A stretch of DNA of 36,907 bases from assembly GCA_025358575.1 (NCBI GenBank), contig JANYJA010000141.1:1-36907 (forward strand). Reading direction: 5' to 3'. Below are positions 24,678 through 34,057 of the stretch, in pieces. Below the pieces are notes generated by a model. It did not search any database and had not been told where the DNA came from. It was given only the letters and a program-made list of their open reading frames with translations. The number at the start of each line of letters is the position of its first letter. Within the stretch, counting starts at the first letter, position 1. This DNA comes from Terriglobia bacterium. Its GTDB lineage: Bacteria > Acidobacteriota > Terriglobia > Bryobacterales > Bryobacteraceae. A program made the translations under genes and the position numbers.

Positions 24678-26390
24678 GTGCCCCAGACCGCGACTAAACT
24701 CAAGACATACGATGTCGTAATCGTTGGCTCCGGAGCCGGAGGCGGCATCGCGGCTCACGTGCTGGCCCAAGCCGGCGCCAAGATCTGCATGCTTGAAGCG
24801 GGCGACTGGTTCGACTGCTCCAAGCAATCGAAAATGTTCGCGTGGCCGTACGCGGCGCCCCATCGCGGCGCATCCACGAAGGAAAAACCTTTCGGTTATT
24901 TCGATGCCACTCTGCTGGGCGGCTGGCAAATCCCCGGTGAACCCTACACCTCAGCTCCCGGTTCCGATTTCCGCTGGTGGCGCGGTCGCATGCTCGGAGG
25001 GCGAACCAATCACTATGGCCGCATCTCCCTGCGCATGGGGCCTTACGATTTCAAGCCATACAGCCGCGACGGCAAGGGCTTCGACTGGCCTATCACCTAC
25101 GACGATCTGGCGCCTTACTATGACAAGGCCGAAGAACTCATCGGCGTTTTCGGAACCCAGGAAGGCCTCGAAAATACGCCCGACGGGAAATTTCAGCCCG
25201 CGCCCGCGCCGCGTGGTTATGAACGCCTCATTAAACGCGCGAGCGACGACCTCAAAATTCCCTGCATCCCCTCGCGTCTCGCTATCCTGACGCGTCCCTT
25301 GAACGGACGCGCCGCCTGCCACTACTGCGCGCAATGCGGGCGCTCGTGCTCCGCGAATGCCAACTTCAATTCGCCCGGCGTGCACATTTTTCCCGCGATG
25401 AAGACCGGCAACCTCGAAGTCCGCACCGGGGCCATGGTACGGGAAGTCTTGGTCGGACCCGATGGCCTGGCGAGCGGCGTTTCGTACGTCGACACCAAAA
25501 CGCGCCGTGAGGTGACGGTGCGCGCGAAGATCGTGGTGCTGGCCGCAAGCTGCTGCGAGACCGCGCGCATCATGCTCAATTCCAAAAGCACGGCGTTCCC
25601 GGACGGCATCGCGAACTCTACCGGGCTGGTGGGCAAATACATCATGGACACGGTGGGGTCCTCGGTCGGCGGCTACCTCCCCATCCTGCAGGATCTTCCG
25701 CCATTTAACGAAGACGGCGTCGGGGGCATGCACATGTACATGCCATGGTGGCTTTATAAAGAACAGAAGGCAGAAAAAATGCCTTTCGCGCGGGGTTACC
25801 ACATCGAGATCGGCGGGGGGCGCGGGATGCCTGAGGCCGGGGTCCTTTCGGGATCGCACAACATTCTAGGCGGCGGCTATGGGGTCGACCTCAAGCGCAA
25901 TCTCCGGAAAATCTACGGCTGCGATGTCTACTTCGCGGGGCGCGGCGAGATGATCCCGAATGCCAACAGCTTCTGCGAGATCGACCCCCACGTGGTGGAC
26001 CAGTGGGGCATTCCGGTTCTGCGATTCCATTTCAAATGGAGTCAGGACGAGATTCTGCAGGCTAAGCACATGCAGGAAACGTTCCAGGCGATCATCGAAG
26101 CAGCCGGCGGCAAGGTTACCGATAAATCTGGCGCAGACGACAACTGGGGTATCGCGCGGGGCGGCGAAATCATTCACGAGGTGGGGGCAACCAAGATGGG
26201 GGACAATGCCAAGACTTCCGTGCTCAACGATCACTGCCAGGCGTGGGATTGCAAGAATTTGTTCATTACCGATGCCGCGCCGTTCGTCAGCAACGCGGAC
26301 AAGAATCCGACGCTGACGATTACCGCTCTCGGTTGGCGAACGACCGATTACATTGTTGAGCAGGTGAAGAAGTTGAACGTGAAGGTCTAG
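24678..26390 (+). CDS. GMC-family FAD oxidoreductase, large dehydrogenase subunit
   Basis: A 570-residue flavoprotein oxidising an alcohol or sugar substrate. The FAD Rossmann motif VGSGAGGGIAAH is near residue 15, followed by the Glu in CMLEAGDWF. The large insertion and CHYCAQCGRSCSANA, with Cys pairs that may bind a cluster or metal, are typical of bacterial dehydrogenase large subunits. The C-terminal FAD region reads FITDAAPFVSNADKNPTLTITALGWRTTDY, and the active-site His region is HEVGATKMG followed by a conserved Asn in NADKNP. There is no signal peptide. It is followed 8 bp later by a small subunit with a twin-arginine signal, so the complex may be exported by hitch-hiking. Start is a GTG at 24678. 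Confidence 0.88.
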   Translation: MPQTATKLKTYDVVIVGSGAGGGIAAHVLAQAGAKICMLEAGDWFDCSKQSKMFAWPYAAPHRGASTKEKPFGYFDATLLGGWQIPGEPYTSAPGSDFRWWRGRMLGGRTNHYGRISLRMGPYDFKPYSRDGKGFDWPITYDDLAPYYDKAEELIGVFGTQEGLENTPDGKFQPAPAPRGYERLIKRASDDLKIPCIPSRLAILTRPLNGRAACHYCAQCGRSCSANANFNSPGVHIFPAMKTGNLEVRTGAMVREVLVGPDGLASGVSYVDTKTRREVTVRAKIVVLAASCCETARIMLNSKSTAFPDGIANSTGLVGKYIMDTVGSSVGGYLPILQDLPPFNEDGVGGMHMYMPWWLYKEQKAEKMPFARGYHIEIGGGRGMPEAGVLSGSHNILGGGYGVDLKRNLRKIYGCDVYFAGRGEMIPNANSFCEIDPHVVDQWGIPVLRFHFKWSQDEILQAKHMQETFQAIIEAAGGKVTDKSGADDNWGIARGGEIIHEVGATKMGDNAKTSVLNDHCQAWDCKNLFITDAAPFVSNADKNPTLTITALGWRTTDYIVEQVKKLNVKV

Positions 26391-26398
26391 AGAAAACC

Positions 26399-27058
26399 AT
26401 GCCGACTCGACGCGATCTCTTTCACATCATAGGCGGTGTCCCCGCGCTCGCGTTGGCGCAGGGAACGGACCGTCACCCCGACATTCACGAAAACAATCCG
26501 GGGAACGAAGCTCTCGCCCCTGTTGGCCCTTATCCGCACAAAGTTTTTACGGACGCACAGTGGCGCACGGTGCGCATCCTCTGCGACCTGATCATTCCGG
26601 CCGATGAGCGCAGCGGCAGCGCTACGCAAGCCGCGGTGCCCGAGTTCATTGACGACTGGCTGCGCTTCCGCGTCGACCAGGACGGTAATGACAATCTAAA
26701 GGCGCAGATTCTCGGCGGGCTGATGTGGCTGGACCACGAGTCGATGCGACAGAATCAGAAAGCATTCGCCGACGCTTCCGTAGCGCAGCAGAAAGCGCTC
26801 CTTGATCGGATTGCGTGGCCCGCAAAGGCGTCCGTATCGGACCAAGCGGGAGTGCAGTTCTTCAATCACTTCCGCGATCTGACGGTGAGCGGATTCTTCT
26901 CGAGCAAAATGGGCGTGAAAGATCTGCCCTATCTGGGCAACCGCCCCGTCGCCGAATGGACCGGCTGCGATCCCAAGGTCTGGACGATTATCGAGGAGCG
27001 GCTTAAGAACGGATATAGCGGCGTCGGCGGCGATGTGAAAGCCGCAGCCGCGAAGTAA
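26399..27058 (+). CDS. Gluconate 2-dehydrogenase subunit 3-like small subunit
   Basis: A 219-residue protein of the gluconate 2-dehydrogenase subunit 3 family, the small partner of GMC-type membrane-bound dehydrogenases. It begins PTRRDLFHIIGGVPALALAQG, a probable Tat signal with RR followed by a short hydrophobic stretch. The family core is seen in FTDAQWRTVRILCDLIIPADERSGSA (here starting KVFTD), VPEFIDDWLRFR and FFNHFRDLTVSGFFSSKMGVKDL. It lacks haem CxxCH motifs, and the cytochrome c subunit usually receiving the electrons is not in the window. Co-transcribed with the GMC subunit, and it very probably carries that subunit through the membrane. Confidence 0.85.
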   Translation: MPTRRDLFHIIGGVPALALAQGTDRHPDIHENNPGNEALAPVGPYPHKVFTDAQWRTVRILCDLIIPADERSGSATQAAVPEFIDDWLRFRVDQDGNDNLKAQILGGLMWLDHESMRQNQKAFADASVAQQKALLDRIAWPAKASVSDQAGVQFFNHFRDLTVSGFFSSKMGVKDLPYLGNRPVAEWTGCDPKVWTIIEERLKNGYSGVGGDVKAAAAK

Positions 27059-27062
27059 GCGA

Positions 27063-28340
27063 CTACTGAATCGCGAGCACCAAGTTCTGCGGGACATTCA
27101 GATCGCCAAGCTTGAACGCCACGGGAACGGTGTCGCTGGCCGCGACATTCGGCACCACTACATTGAATTGATAGAGGCCCACGTAGCCCGGCGCGAATCC
27201 AGCGTAATTCACCGTGGCGGGAACTCCCGCAAACGTTACCTGCAGATTCGCTTGGAGCTTATTGGTCTGTTGAACGATCTGGCCGGCGGGGATGTCCGGG
27301 GTCACGGGTCCAAAGCCGATTCCGTATAGCGTGAGATTGTCTCCGACTTTCGCCCGGGCCGTGGCCGCGCCGGAAACCTTATTGGGAAGAACATAGGTGA
27401 GCGTATTGGAAAAAAGCGCTACGACATTCTGTGTCCCGTTGATAATAAAGGCTAGCGGCGCAAGCAAACCGGGCTCAACCGGATTGACGTTGATTTTATA
27501 GGCTGCGCTGATTCCGCCCGCCGTTGTCACCACAATATCCTGCGATCCGGCGGCCACCCCCGACGGCACCTGCACGTTCACTTGTCCTGGACTGACGAAG
27601 CGGATGTACGCAGGCGCGCCGGCAACAGTTACCGTGGTTCCACCCAATGCCGACGGCGCCTGACTCCCCTTGAAATCCGTGCCGGCCCACTCTTGACTGC
27701 GGGTATTGGCTAGATTTACGCCGTACATCTCAATCCAGGTTGCGGGCGCGATGGAAGAGAACCCACCGTAGTTGCCGGCGCTGACGACTCCCGAAGGAGA
27801 AATGGCGGGAGCCGGATCAAAGCTGCCCGTGATCGGTCCCGTGATGGTGGCGTTGGGGGTTAGCCCCACCTGCCCGACACCGCAAGATGTGGAGGGAACT
27901 CCGGTGCATGCGAAGGTGCTGCCAAAGAGAAAATTGAAATTGGCAAAACTATAAAACGAGATCGTCGGCCCGCCTGTTTCCGCAAGTGTGATTACGAAAT
28001 TGTAGTTACCGGTAGCCTGGGCGAAAAAAAAGTCGCCGCCTGGGGTTTGGGAAACGGCGTTGAGCGGAAAAGGTCCGTTGCCTGCGTAGGAAACGACAAA
28101 ACTGTAAGTGCCGCCCGCCCCGAGCCCAGTGAAGGGGCCGGAGAGGGTGCAAGTGGTGGTGGTTCCGTCATACGTGCAAGCGCCCCAGCTCATCTTGCTC
28201 TGACCCTGCCCGGCTGAGTTGCCGCCAATGCCGGTGAGTCCGAAGTTTTGAGTGCTAGTGCCGAGTGTGACGATCGCCGATGCGTGTGGCGATGCCGCCG
28301 CGAGAAATAGGAGAAATGCCGGTATGGTGATGAGCTTCAT
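27063..28340 (-). CDS. Secreted protein with Solibacter-type C-terminal domain (TIGR03437)
   Basis: A 425-residue exported protein. The ATG at 28340 follows AGGA and gives a signal peptide (MKLITIPAFLLFLAAASPHA, cleavage after SA). Residues about 25-170 form a Gly/Thr-rich beta region with four cysteines (TYDGTTTTCTL, CTGVPSTSCGVG) of no recognised family. From about 190 to the end is a TIGR03437-type domain, known from Solibacter and relatives: VVSAGNYGGFSSIAPATWIE, YGVNLAN, YIRFVSPGQVNVQVPSGV, GIGFGPVTPDIPAGQIV and a final GLYQFNVVVPNVA. The domain is common at the C-termini of acidobacterial exoproteins, and its role is unknown. An extracellular or surface location is inferred. Confidence 0.85.
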   Translation of the reverse strand: MKLITIPAFLLFLAAASPHASAIVTLGTSTQNFGLTGIGGNSAGQGQSKMSWGACTYDGTTTTCTLSGPFTGLGAGGTYSFVVSYAGNGPFPLNAVSQTPGGDFFFAQATGNYNFVITLAETGGPTISFYSFANFNFLFGSTFACTGVPSTSCGVGQVGLTPNATITGPITGSFDPAPAISPSGVVSAGNYGGFSSIAPATWIEMYGVNLANTRSQEWAGTDFKGSQAPSALGGTTVTVAGAPAYIRFVSPGQVNVQVPSGVAAGSQDIVVTTAGGISAAYKINVNPVEPGLLAPLAFIINGTQNVVALFSNTLTYVLPNKVSGAATARAKVGDNLTLYGIGFGPVTPDIPAGQIVQQTNKLQANLQVTFAGVPATVNYAGFAPGYVGLYQFNVVVPNVAASDTVPVAFKLGDLNVPQNLVLAIQ

Positions 28341-28424
28341 TGAGTTAGGTCCTTTCCACAGACTACGTGTTCGTAGCGTAAGGCACAAGGCGGGGACAAT
28401 GCGGACAAGACCACGGACGCTTTT

Positions 28425-29020
28425 GTGGCTCACAATTTCGCTGAAGAACTCGTTACGCGATCCAACACCAACATTGAACCTTCACGGCTGATCGACATGC
28501 TGAGAGATCAAGAATCGGCTATTCAGCTCGTTATCGATTGCGTCGCGAAAAGCCGGGAGCTTACGAAAGGCCTCATTCACGAGTTGCATGCAATCCTGAC
28601 TCGGCATCAGGAGACCACGGTGGCCGTGGACCAATTCGGGAACCGGTTAGATATAGTTCTCGTCAAGGGCAAATACAAGGAACAGCCGAACAATTCGCGC
28701 CGCCCTGAAGGAACCACCAACGAATACTGCCCGCCGATACACGTCGAGAGTGAGATGGACAAGCTTATCGCGTGGCTCGCCGGATATCGCGATGACGATC
28801 CTGTGATCGTCGCAGGGACCTGACAGGAATTATGGAAGGCACTGCCTTCTTAAGATTGGAATCTTTTGAGGATTCCGATGACCTCGACTCCGAAAACGAG
28901 AGTTTCTTGGTTTGTTCGAAGGAGCCCTTCGTATTCACCCATCGCACCGATACCTTAAAAATTGTCGATGCCTTTAACCGATGGCTCGACGCTTCCCTCG
29001 CCGTTGCTCTCAAGGAGTAA
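28425..29020 (+). pseudogene. Fic-family gene remnant with the catalytic core deleted
   Basis: Two adjoining fragments of what appears to be a long Fic (AMPylation-type) protein. The first (28425-28823, GTG start) has the N-terminal part seen before the Fic core: LIDMLRDQESAIQLV, LTKGLIHELHAILTRHQ, KEQPNNSRRPEGT, NEYCPPIHVESEMDKLIAWL. It stops after DDDPVIVAGT, where intact relatives continue into an H-P-F/Y-x-D/E-G-N-G-R core. The second (from 28832, another frame) reads FLVCSKEPFVFTHRTDTLKIV then FNRWLDASLAVALKE, resembling the C-terminal tail of the same proteins. The signature core is absent from every frame between them, so the gene seems inactivated by an internal deletion. The tail assignment is less certain than the first. 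Confidence 0.6.
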
Positions 29021-29091
29021 GGCGATCGGCTTTAGAGCGCCAGAATTCTTGCCCGCCATGCTGCGAGATGGTAGGCAAATTTCCGCTTCAA

Positions 29092-30831
29092 TTACCTTAC
29101 CTCCAGCGTAAACGGCACCAGACTAAGCATCCCACCCTTCATCCAGGCCCGCAGCCTCACCTTCTTCGCGATGTCCCCCACTCGCGGATCCACCTGGCTC
29201 AGCACATCGACCGAAGGCGGCGAAAACATCACATCCAAAATCGACCGCTTGGGCGGGTACCCCACGAGGGTGATCTTCGTATCGGCGGCGATACCCGCCT
29301 TGTGCTTTACGAGTTCGATCGCCTTGTCGATACCGCCCAGCTGATCCACCAGCCCGCGATCTTTCGCCTGATCGCCAAGCCACACACGGCCTTGCGCCAG
29401 CGGTTCCACGTCATCGAATTTCCGCTTTCGGGCCGTCGCCACTTTGCTCACGAATGCGCGGTAATTTTCATCAATGCCCTCGCGCAACTTGGTGCGGCCC
29501 TCGTCGCTCAGCGGCTGGTAGTCGGAATCTAGATCCGCGAATCGCCCTCGTTTCAACGTGTCCTTGTCGACGCCCAGCTTGTCGTAGAGCCCGTGGAGAT
29601 TCGGCTTGCCGTACACCACCCCGATCGACCCCGTCAACGTCCCGGGATACGCCACGATCGGGTCACCCGTCATCGCCATATAGTACCCGCCGGAGGCCGC
29701 GGCGTCCGACATCGAAATGACCACCGGCTTCTTTTTGCTCAACAGATTCATCTCACGCCAAATGGCGTCCGATGCAAACACTTCGCCGCCCGGCGAATCG
29801 ATCCGAACGATCACGCCCTTGATGCTGGAATCGCTTCCCACGGCGCGCAGCAATCGATCGAAGTGCTCGGACTCGATCCCACTGTCACTGCCAGACCCCT
29901 CGGGATCGCCTTGGGTTATCTCGCCATCCGCGGTCACGAACGCAATGCGCTGCGGCCCAGTCAAGCCCAATGAGGATGACTCCACCCGCGCGTATTCCTT
30001 ATCGGAAACTTTTTTGACGTCGGCGTGCAGCGCGGCTTTTAGCTCCCCAAACATCTCGTCTTCGAACCGGAGCTCATCCACCAAACCCTTCGACAGAGCT
30101 TGCGTCGACAGGAACGGTCCTTCATCCATCGTGGCCCGAATCTCCTCGGGGGATTTCTTGCGGCCCTTCGCAATAGTGTTCACCAGATCCGCATAGAGAT
30201 CGTCGATTACGCTGTCGAGCACCTCTTTGGTTTCGGGACTCATCGACGTGCGCGTGAACATGTCGCCGTAGTCTTTATACTTGCCGGCGTGCTCCACGTC
30301 CACCTGCACTCCAACCTTATCCAGCGTGCGCTTGAAGTACATCAGCTCGAAGCGCATGCCCTTCATATTCAGCAGGTCGGTCGGTGGGATGTAGATGCGC
30401 GAGGCCGCGGTTGCCAGATAATATTCGCGCGTGCCCGGCGACTTCAAATATGCGTAAAGCGGCTTCCCCGATTTCACCCGGAACTGTTCCAGATCGGCGC
30501 GAATCTCCTGCAGCTTGCCCCAACCCACCTGGATTCCCCGCGGCTCCAGAACCACGGACTTGATGTGCGGGTCCACCGCGGCTTTCCGCAGCAGACTCCA
30601 GACGCCCTCCACCGTCAGCGGCGTCTTGCGCTGGAAAAAGGGGATCGGATACTCGATCGGCGCGCGCTCCGGAATCTCACCATCCAGACGCAAAACCAGC
30701 GTGGACCCATCCGCGATGACCGCCGGTCTTTCGCGAAACTTCACCAGTGAAAAAAAGGCGATCACAACGATCAAAAAAGTCACAACCACCCCGGTCAGCA
30801 AGCCCAGTATGAATTTCAGCACACGCCTCAA
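29092..30831 (-). CDS. sppA: Signal peptide peptidase SppA, 67K type
   Basis: Membrane-bound Ser-Lys protease that degrades cleaved signal peptides. One N-terminal helix (about 5-30: VLKFILGLLTGVVVTFLIVV) anchors a duplicated periplasmic crotonase-like region. The catalytic Lys is K186 in GKYKDYGDMF, the equivalent of E. coli K209 in YKSAVE. The nucleophile is S380 in DAAASGGYYMA. GVIVRIDSPGGEVFASD and GTLTGSIGVVYGKPN are further hallmarks. The 579-residue length fits the long, duplicated form. The start is a TTG at 30831 close behind AAGGAG; a GTG nine bases later is an alternative. No anything-like LepB neighbour is present. Confidence 0.93.
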   Translation of the reverse strand: MRRVLKFILGLLTGVVVTFLIVVIAFFSLVKFRERPAVIADGSTLVLRLDGEIPERAPIEYPIPFFQRKTPLTVEGVWSLLRKAAVDPHIKSVVLEPRGIQVGWGKLQEIRADLEQFRVKSGKPLYAYLKSPGTREYYLATAASRIYIPPTDLLNMKGMRFELMYFKRTLDKVGVQVDVEHAGKYKDYGDMFTRTSMSPETKEVLDSVIDDLYADLVNTIAKGRKKSPEEIRATMDEGPFLSTQALSKGLVDELRFEDEMFGELKAALHADVKKVSDKEYARVESSSLGLTGPQRIAFVTADGEITQGDPEGSGSDSGIESEHFDRLLRAVGSDSSIKGVIVRIDSPGGEVFASDAIWREMNLLSKKKPVVISMSDAAASGGYYMAMTGDPIVAYPGTLTGSIGVVYGKPNLHGLYDKLGVDKDTLKRGRFADLDSDYQPLSDEGRTKLREGIDENYRAFVSKVATARKRKFDDVEPLAQGRVWLGDQAKDRGLVDQLGGIDKAIELVKHKAGIAADTKITLVGYPPKRSILDVMFSPPSVDVLSQVDPRVGDIAKKVRLRAWMKGGMLSLVPFTLEVR

Positions 30832-30852
30832 GTCTCCTTCTATAAGGAACTT

Positions 30853-30882
30853 AGCATAGGCCGTTGGTAGACGGACTGTAAG
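30853..30882 (-). promoter_or_regulatory. Candidate sppA promoter
   Basis: On the minus strand CTTACA (30882-30877) and TATGCT (30858-30853) are 18 bp apart, with a predicted start about 15 nt before the TTG start codon. The leader includes the AAGGAG ribosome site. Confidence 0.4.
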
Positions 30883-30946
30883 AAAACTACGCAGTTCACC
30901 CTAAAGGATTTTGGCGGGACCGCCGAAGGTACGGGAGAGGATTGAC

Positions 30947-33742
30947 TTGAACATGTATTTTCTAAAACTAATTCGACCATTGACCAGCCGCCTAATCGGC
31001 GCCATCGCTCTTTTATCCGTCGGGATTGCCTCCCTGTCGGGAATTCCGCGCGATAACGCCGGTGACCCAACTATTCCCTCGTTCTTCGTTGAGAATCGTG
31101 GGCAGGCCGCGCCTGCCGTGCGTTATATCCTGAAGCGCCCCGGGTTGACCGCGTATTTTGGGCCAACCGGCGCGATCCTAACCTTTGGAGACCACGAACT
31201 TCCCCTGTTCTTGGACAATGCGAGCGCGGGTACCGTGATCGTGCCCGGACAAACTATGGAAGGCCGCGGGAATTACTTCCTTGGCGGCGACCGCAGTAAG
31301 TGGGCGACCGATCTGCCGCTCTACCAATCCATCACGTTCCAAAAGCCGTGGCCTGGCATCGATATCCGCTACTCCGATAGCGGCCGCAAGCTCAAAACCG
31401 ACTTCTTCGTGGCCCCGGGAGCTGACACGTCGCAAATTCGATGGCACTATGGCCCGGGCGCCGCAGTCAGTATCACTCCTAATGGCAATCTGCGCGTCAA
31501 AACCGCCGACGTTGAGTTGATGGAGGACGCGCCCCAACTCTACCAGGATAAGGACGACCATCGAATCCCCGTCTCCGGCACTTATCGTCTTTACCCCGAT
31601 GGCTCGGTCGGATTCGATCTCGGCGTTTACGATCACCAGCGGACGTTAGTCATCGACCCCGTAATCAATTACAGCAGCTATCTCGGCGGCAACGGGGCCG
31701 ACAGCATCACCGCCGTCGCTCTGGATGCCAGCGGCAACAGCATAGTGACTGGATTCACCGCGTCCGGTAACATGCCAGTGACCAGCGCGGTTCAATCCGT
31801 CATCGGTGGAAGTGTCGACGTTTTTGTCGCCAAGTTCAGTGCAACGGGAAATCACCTGGTTTATTGCACGTACTTCGGCGGCAGCGGGGACGATCGCGCT
31901 TTCGCTCTGGCGGTCGATCATTCAGGCAACGCCTACATCACGGGTTGGACCGGCTCGAAAAATTTACCCTTGCTGAATCCCCTTCAGAACAGGCTCGCCA
32001 GCGGCAGAGACGCTTTCGTGGCCAAGCTCAACCCGACCGGGAACGCGCTTCTTTTCAGCACCTATCTTGGCGGGAATGCCGATGACATCGGAAACGGAAT
32101 CGCGGTGGACGGCCCCGGGAATGTCTATGTTGTCGGCGACACCTCATCGACTAACTTTCCGCTCGTGATTCCATTTCAACCTGTACCCGGCGGCGGGGTC
32201 GACGTCTTCATCGCTAAGCTGAACCCCGCGGGATCGTCTATCGTTTTCAGCACCTATCTCGGAGGCGCTTACGACGAGCACGCCGCTGCCGTCGCGCTGG
32301 ACGGCTGGGCTAGTGTCTACATAACCGGTTCTACGTCTTCAACTAACTTCCCCGTTGCTGGCGCTTTTCAGCCCATGACGGGCGGCAATCAGGATGCCTT
32401 CGTCACAAAGCTAGCGGCCGGCGGGAACTTCCTTGTATACAGCAGCTATCTAGGTGGCAGCGGCGGTACCCCTGGGCTCCCTGAAACCGGCACGGGTATT
32501 GCGGTTGACGCGTCCCTCAGTGTCTATGTCGCCGGCACCACCAGCTCAGTCAATTTCCCGACCACTGCCGGAGCCTTCCAGACCGCAAGTATGGGAGGGA
32601 ATCTCGATGCCTTCGTTTCCAAGATCAATCCCAGCGGATCGGCTTTGGTCTACAGTACTTACCTCAGCGGGAGCAGCATCGATCAGGCCACGGGCATCGC
32701 CATCGATTTCGTCGGAAACGCCTACGTAGCAGGCTACACCGCGTCTCAGGACTTCCCTAATGTGCGCTCTATTCAATCGGCCAATCATGGCGGATACGAC
32801 GCTTTTCTGACCAAGTTGAACCAATCGGGGACCGGATTGCTCTATAGCACCTATATTGGCGGCACGAGTAATGACTCAGCCAACGGCATCGCTGTCGATC
32901 GCTTCGGCACTGCTTTCATCGCCGGACTTACCACCTCCATCGATTACCCGATTGCCAACGCCGCCCAAACCACAAATCCGGATTACTATGCGGGCTTCGT
33001 CACCCGTGTGGCAACCGGTTGGATACCCTCGATCGTCACCGGCAACGCTTGGTGCATCGATGTGGCTCATGACGCTGGGGACGATGGATCTTCATTTACC
33101 GCGAAGACTTTCACGTTCGGCCAGACCGGGGACATTCCCATCTCGGGCGACTGGACGGGTTCGGGCCAAGTGCGCATGGGAGTGTTTCGCGCCGGGCAGT
33201 GGCTTTTGGATATCAACGGCAACGGCATCTGGGATGGTCCGTCGGGCGGCGACCGGCAGATCTCCTTTGGTCAAGCGGGCGATATCCCGGTGCTCGGCGA
33301 CTGGACGGGTTCCGGCACACTCAAAGCTGGAATTTTTCGCCAGGGTTACTGGATTCTCGACCTCAGCGGACATTTGTCGGGCGTTCCCACTGGGACTCAG
33401 GACTTCACCTTTTGGTTCGGAGGCAATGGCAACATCCCGGTGGTAGGCGATTGGACCGGTACCGGGACAACCAAGGTCGGCGTTTACAACGGCGGCACAT
33501 GGGCATTAGATTGGAACGGCGATTACATATTCAGCAATGCCGACAGAACTTTCTGGTATGGTCAGGCCGGCGATCAACCGATAGTTGGCGATTGGGACGG
33601 CTCCGGTACTTCGAAAATTGGTATATACCGGAACGGCTATTGGATGCTTAATTACGTCGGCAACGGAATCATGAACACCGCCTACAGTGACATTACGTTC
33701 TGGTTCGGCTCATCCGGCGCTGTTCCGATCATCATGAAGTAG
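30947..33742 (+). CDS. Large secreted SBBP-repeat and FG-GAP-like repeat protein
   Basis: A surface or secreted beta-propeller-type protein of about 932 residues. The TTG at 30947 has AGAGG six bases upstream; the ATG two codons later is also possible. A signal region (SRLIGAIALLSVGIASLSG) is followed by a DUF7948-type N-terminal domain (FVENRGQA, NYFLGGDRSKWATDLP, GIDIRYSD, VIDPVINYSSYLGG). Next come about seven SBBP repeats of roughly 55 residues (pattern YSTYLGGxxxD...GIAVDxxGNxYVxGxTxSxxFP). The last 250 residues hold about four repeats with GDWTGSG, VGVF-type and FWFGxxGxxPIVGDW motifs. It has few cysteines and no sorting signal I recognise. A role in adhesion or extracellular binding is inferred, not shown. 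Confidence 0.85.
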   Translation: MNMYFLKLIRPLTSRLIGAIALLSVGIASLSGIPRDNAGDPTIPSFFVENRGQAAPAVRYILKRPGLTAYFGPTGAILTFGDHELPLFLDNASAGTVIVPGQTMEGRGNYFLGGDRSKWATDLPLYQSITFQKPWPGIDIRYSDSGRKLKTDFFVAPGADTSQIRWHYGPGAAVSITPNGNLRVKTADVELMEDAPQLYQDKDDHRIPVSGTYRLYPDGSVGFDLGVYDHQRTLVIDPVINYSSYLGGNGADSITAVALDASGNSIVTGFTASGNMPVTSAVQSVIGGSVDVFVAKFSATGNHLVYCTYFGGSGDDRAFALAVDHSGNAYITGWTGSKNLPLLNPLQNRLASGRDAFVAKLNPTGNALLFSTYLGGNADDIGNGIAVDGPGNVYVVGDTSSTNFPLVIPFQPVPGGGVDVFIAKLNPAGSSIVFSTYLGGAYDEHAAAVALDGWASVYITGSTSSTNFPVAGAFQPMTGGNQDAFVTKLAAGGNFLVYSSYLGGSGGTPGLPETGTGIAVDASLSVYVAGTTSSVNFPTTAGAFQTASMGGNLDAFVSKINPSGSALVYSTYLSGSSIDQATGIAIDFVGNAYVAGYTASQDFPNVRSIQSANHGGYDAFLTKLNQSGTGLLYSTYIGGTSNDSANGIAVDRFGTAFIAGLTTSIDYPIANAAQTTNPDYYAGFVTRVATGWIPSIVTGNAWCIDVAHDAGDDGSSFTAKTFTFGQTGDIPISGDWTGSGQVRMGVFRAGQWLLDINGNGIWDGPSGGDRQISFGQAGDIPVLGDWTGSGTLKAGIFRQGYWILDLSGHLSGVPTGTQDFTFWFGGNGNIPVVGDWTGTGTTKVGVYNGGTWALDWNGDYIFSNADRTFWYGQAGDQPIVGDWDGSGTSKIGIYRNGYWMLNYVGNGIMNTAYSDITFWFGSSGAVPIIMK

Positions 33743-33802
33743 CCCTCAATTCGAGCGCGGTCGCGAAGCCGGTATAGCCCGCTTCCGCGCTAAAATCTAC
33801 CA

Positions 33803-34057
33803 ATGGCGCAAATGCAACCTGGGGATCAGCCGGGGGCCAACTTCGAAACTTGCCTCGACGAGCTAGAGAAGACGGTCAAACAACTGGAATCGGGGGATTT
33901 ACCCCTCGAACAATCGCTACAGCTCTTCGAACGTGGGATGGTGCTTAGTGAGAGCTGTCGCAAACAACTGGAAGAAGCCGAGACGCGTGTCGAAATGCTG
34001 ATCCGCAAGGAAGGCAAGCTGCAGCCCGAGCCGTTTCGCGCCGACGCCAAAACATGA
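33803..34057 (+). CDS. xseB: Exodeoxyribonuclease VII small subunit
   Basis: An 84-residue helical protein that binds XseA to form exonuclease VII, which degrades single-stranded DNA from both ends. The core FETCLDELEKTVKQLESGDLPLEQSLQLFERG matches the family's helical hairpin, followed by a second helix CRKQLEEAETRVEMLI. The length is typical. ATG 33803 begins the operon; its stop overlaps the ispA start by 4 bp (ATGA). xseA is not in the window. The xseB-ispA-tlyA-nadK order is a common bacterial arrangement. Confidence 0.95.
   Translation: MAQMQPGDQPGANFETCLDELEKTVKQLESGDLPLEQSLQLFERGMVLSESCRKQLEEAETRVEMLIRKEGKLQPEPFRADAKT

Noticed and set aside
31670-33000. DNA-level tandem repeat or CRISPR array
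   Set aside because: The periodicity is of protein SBBP repeats; DNA copies diverge and there are no constant repeats with unique spacers.
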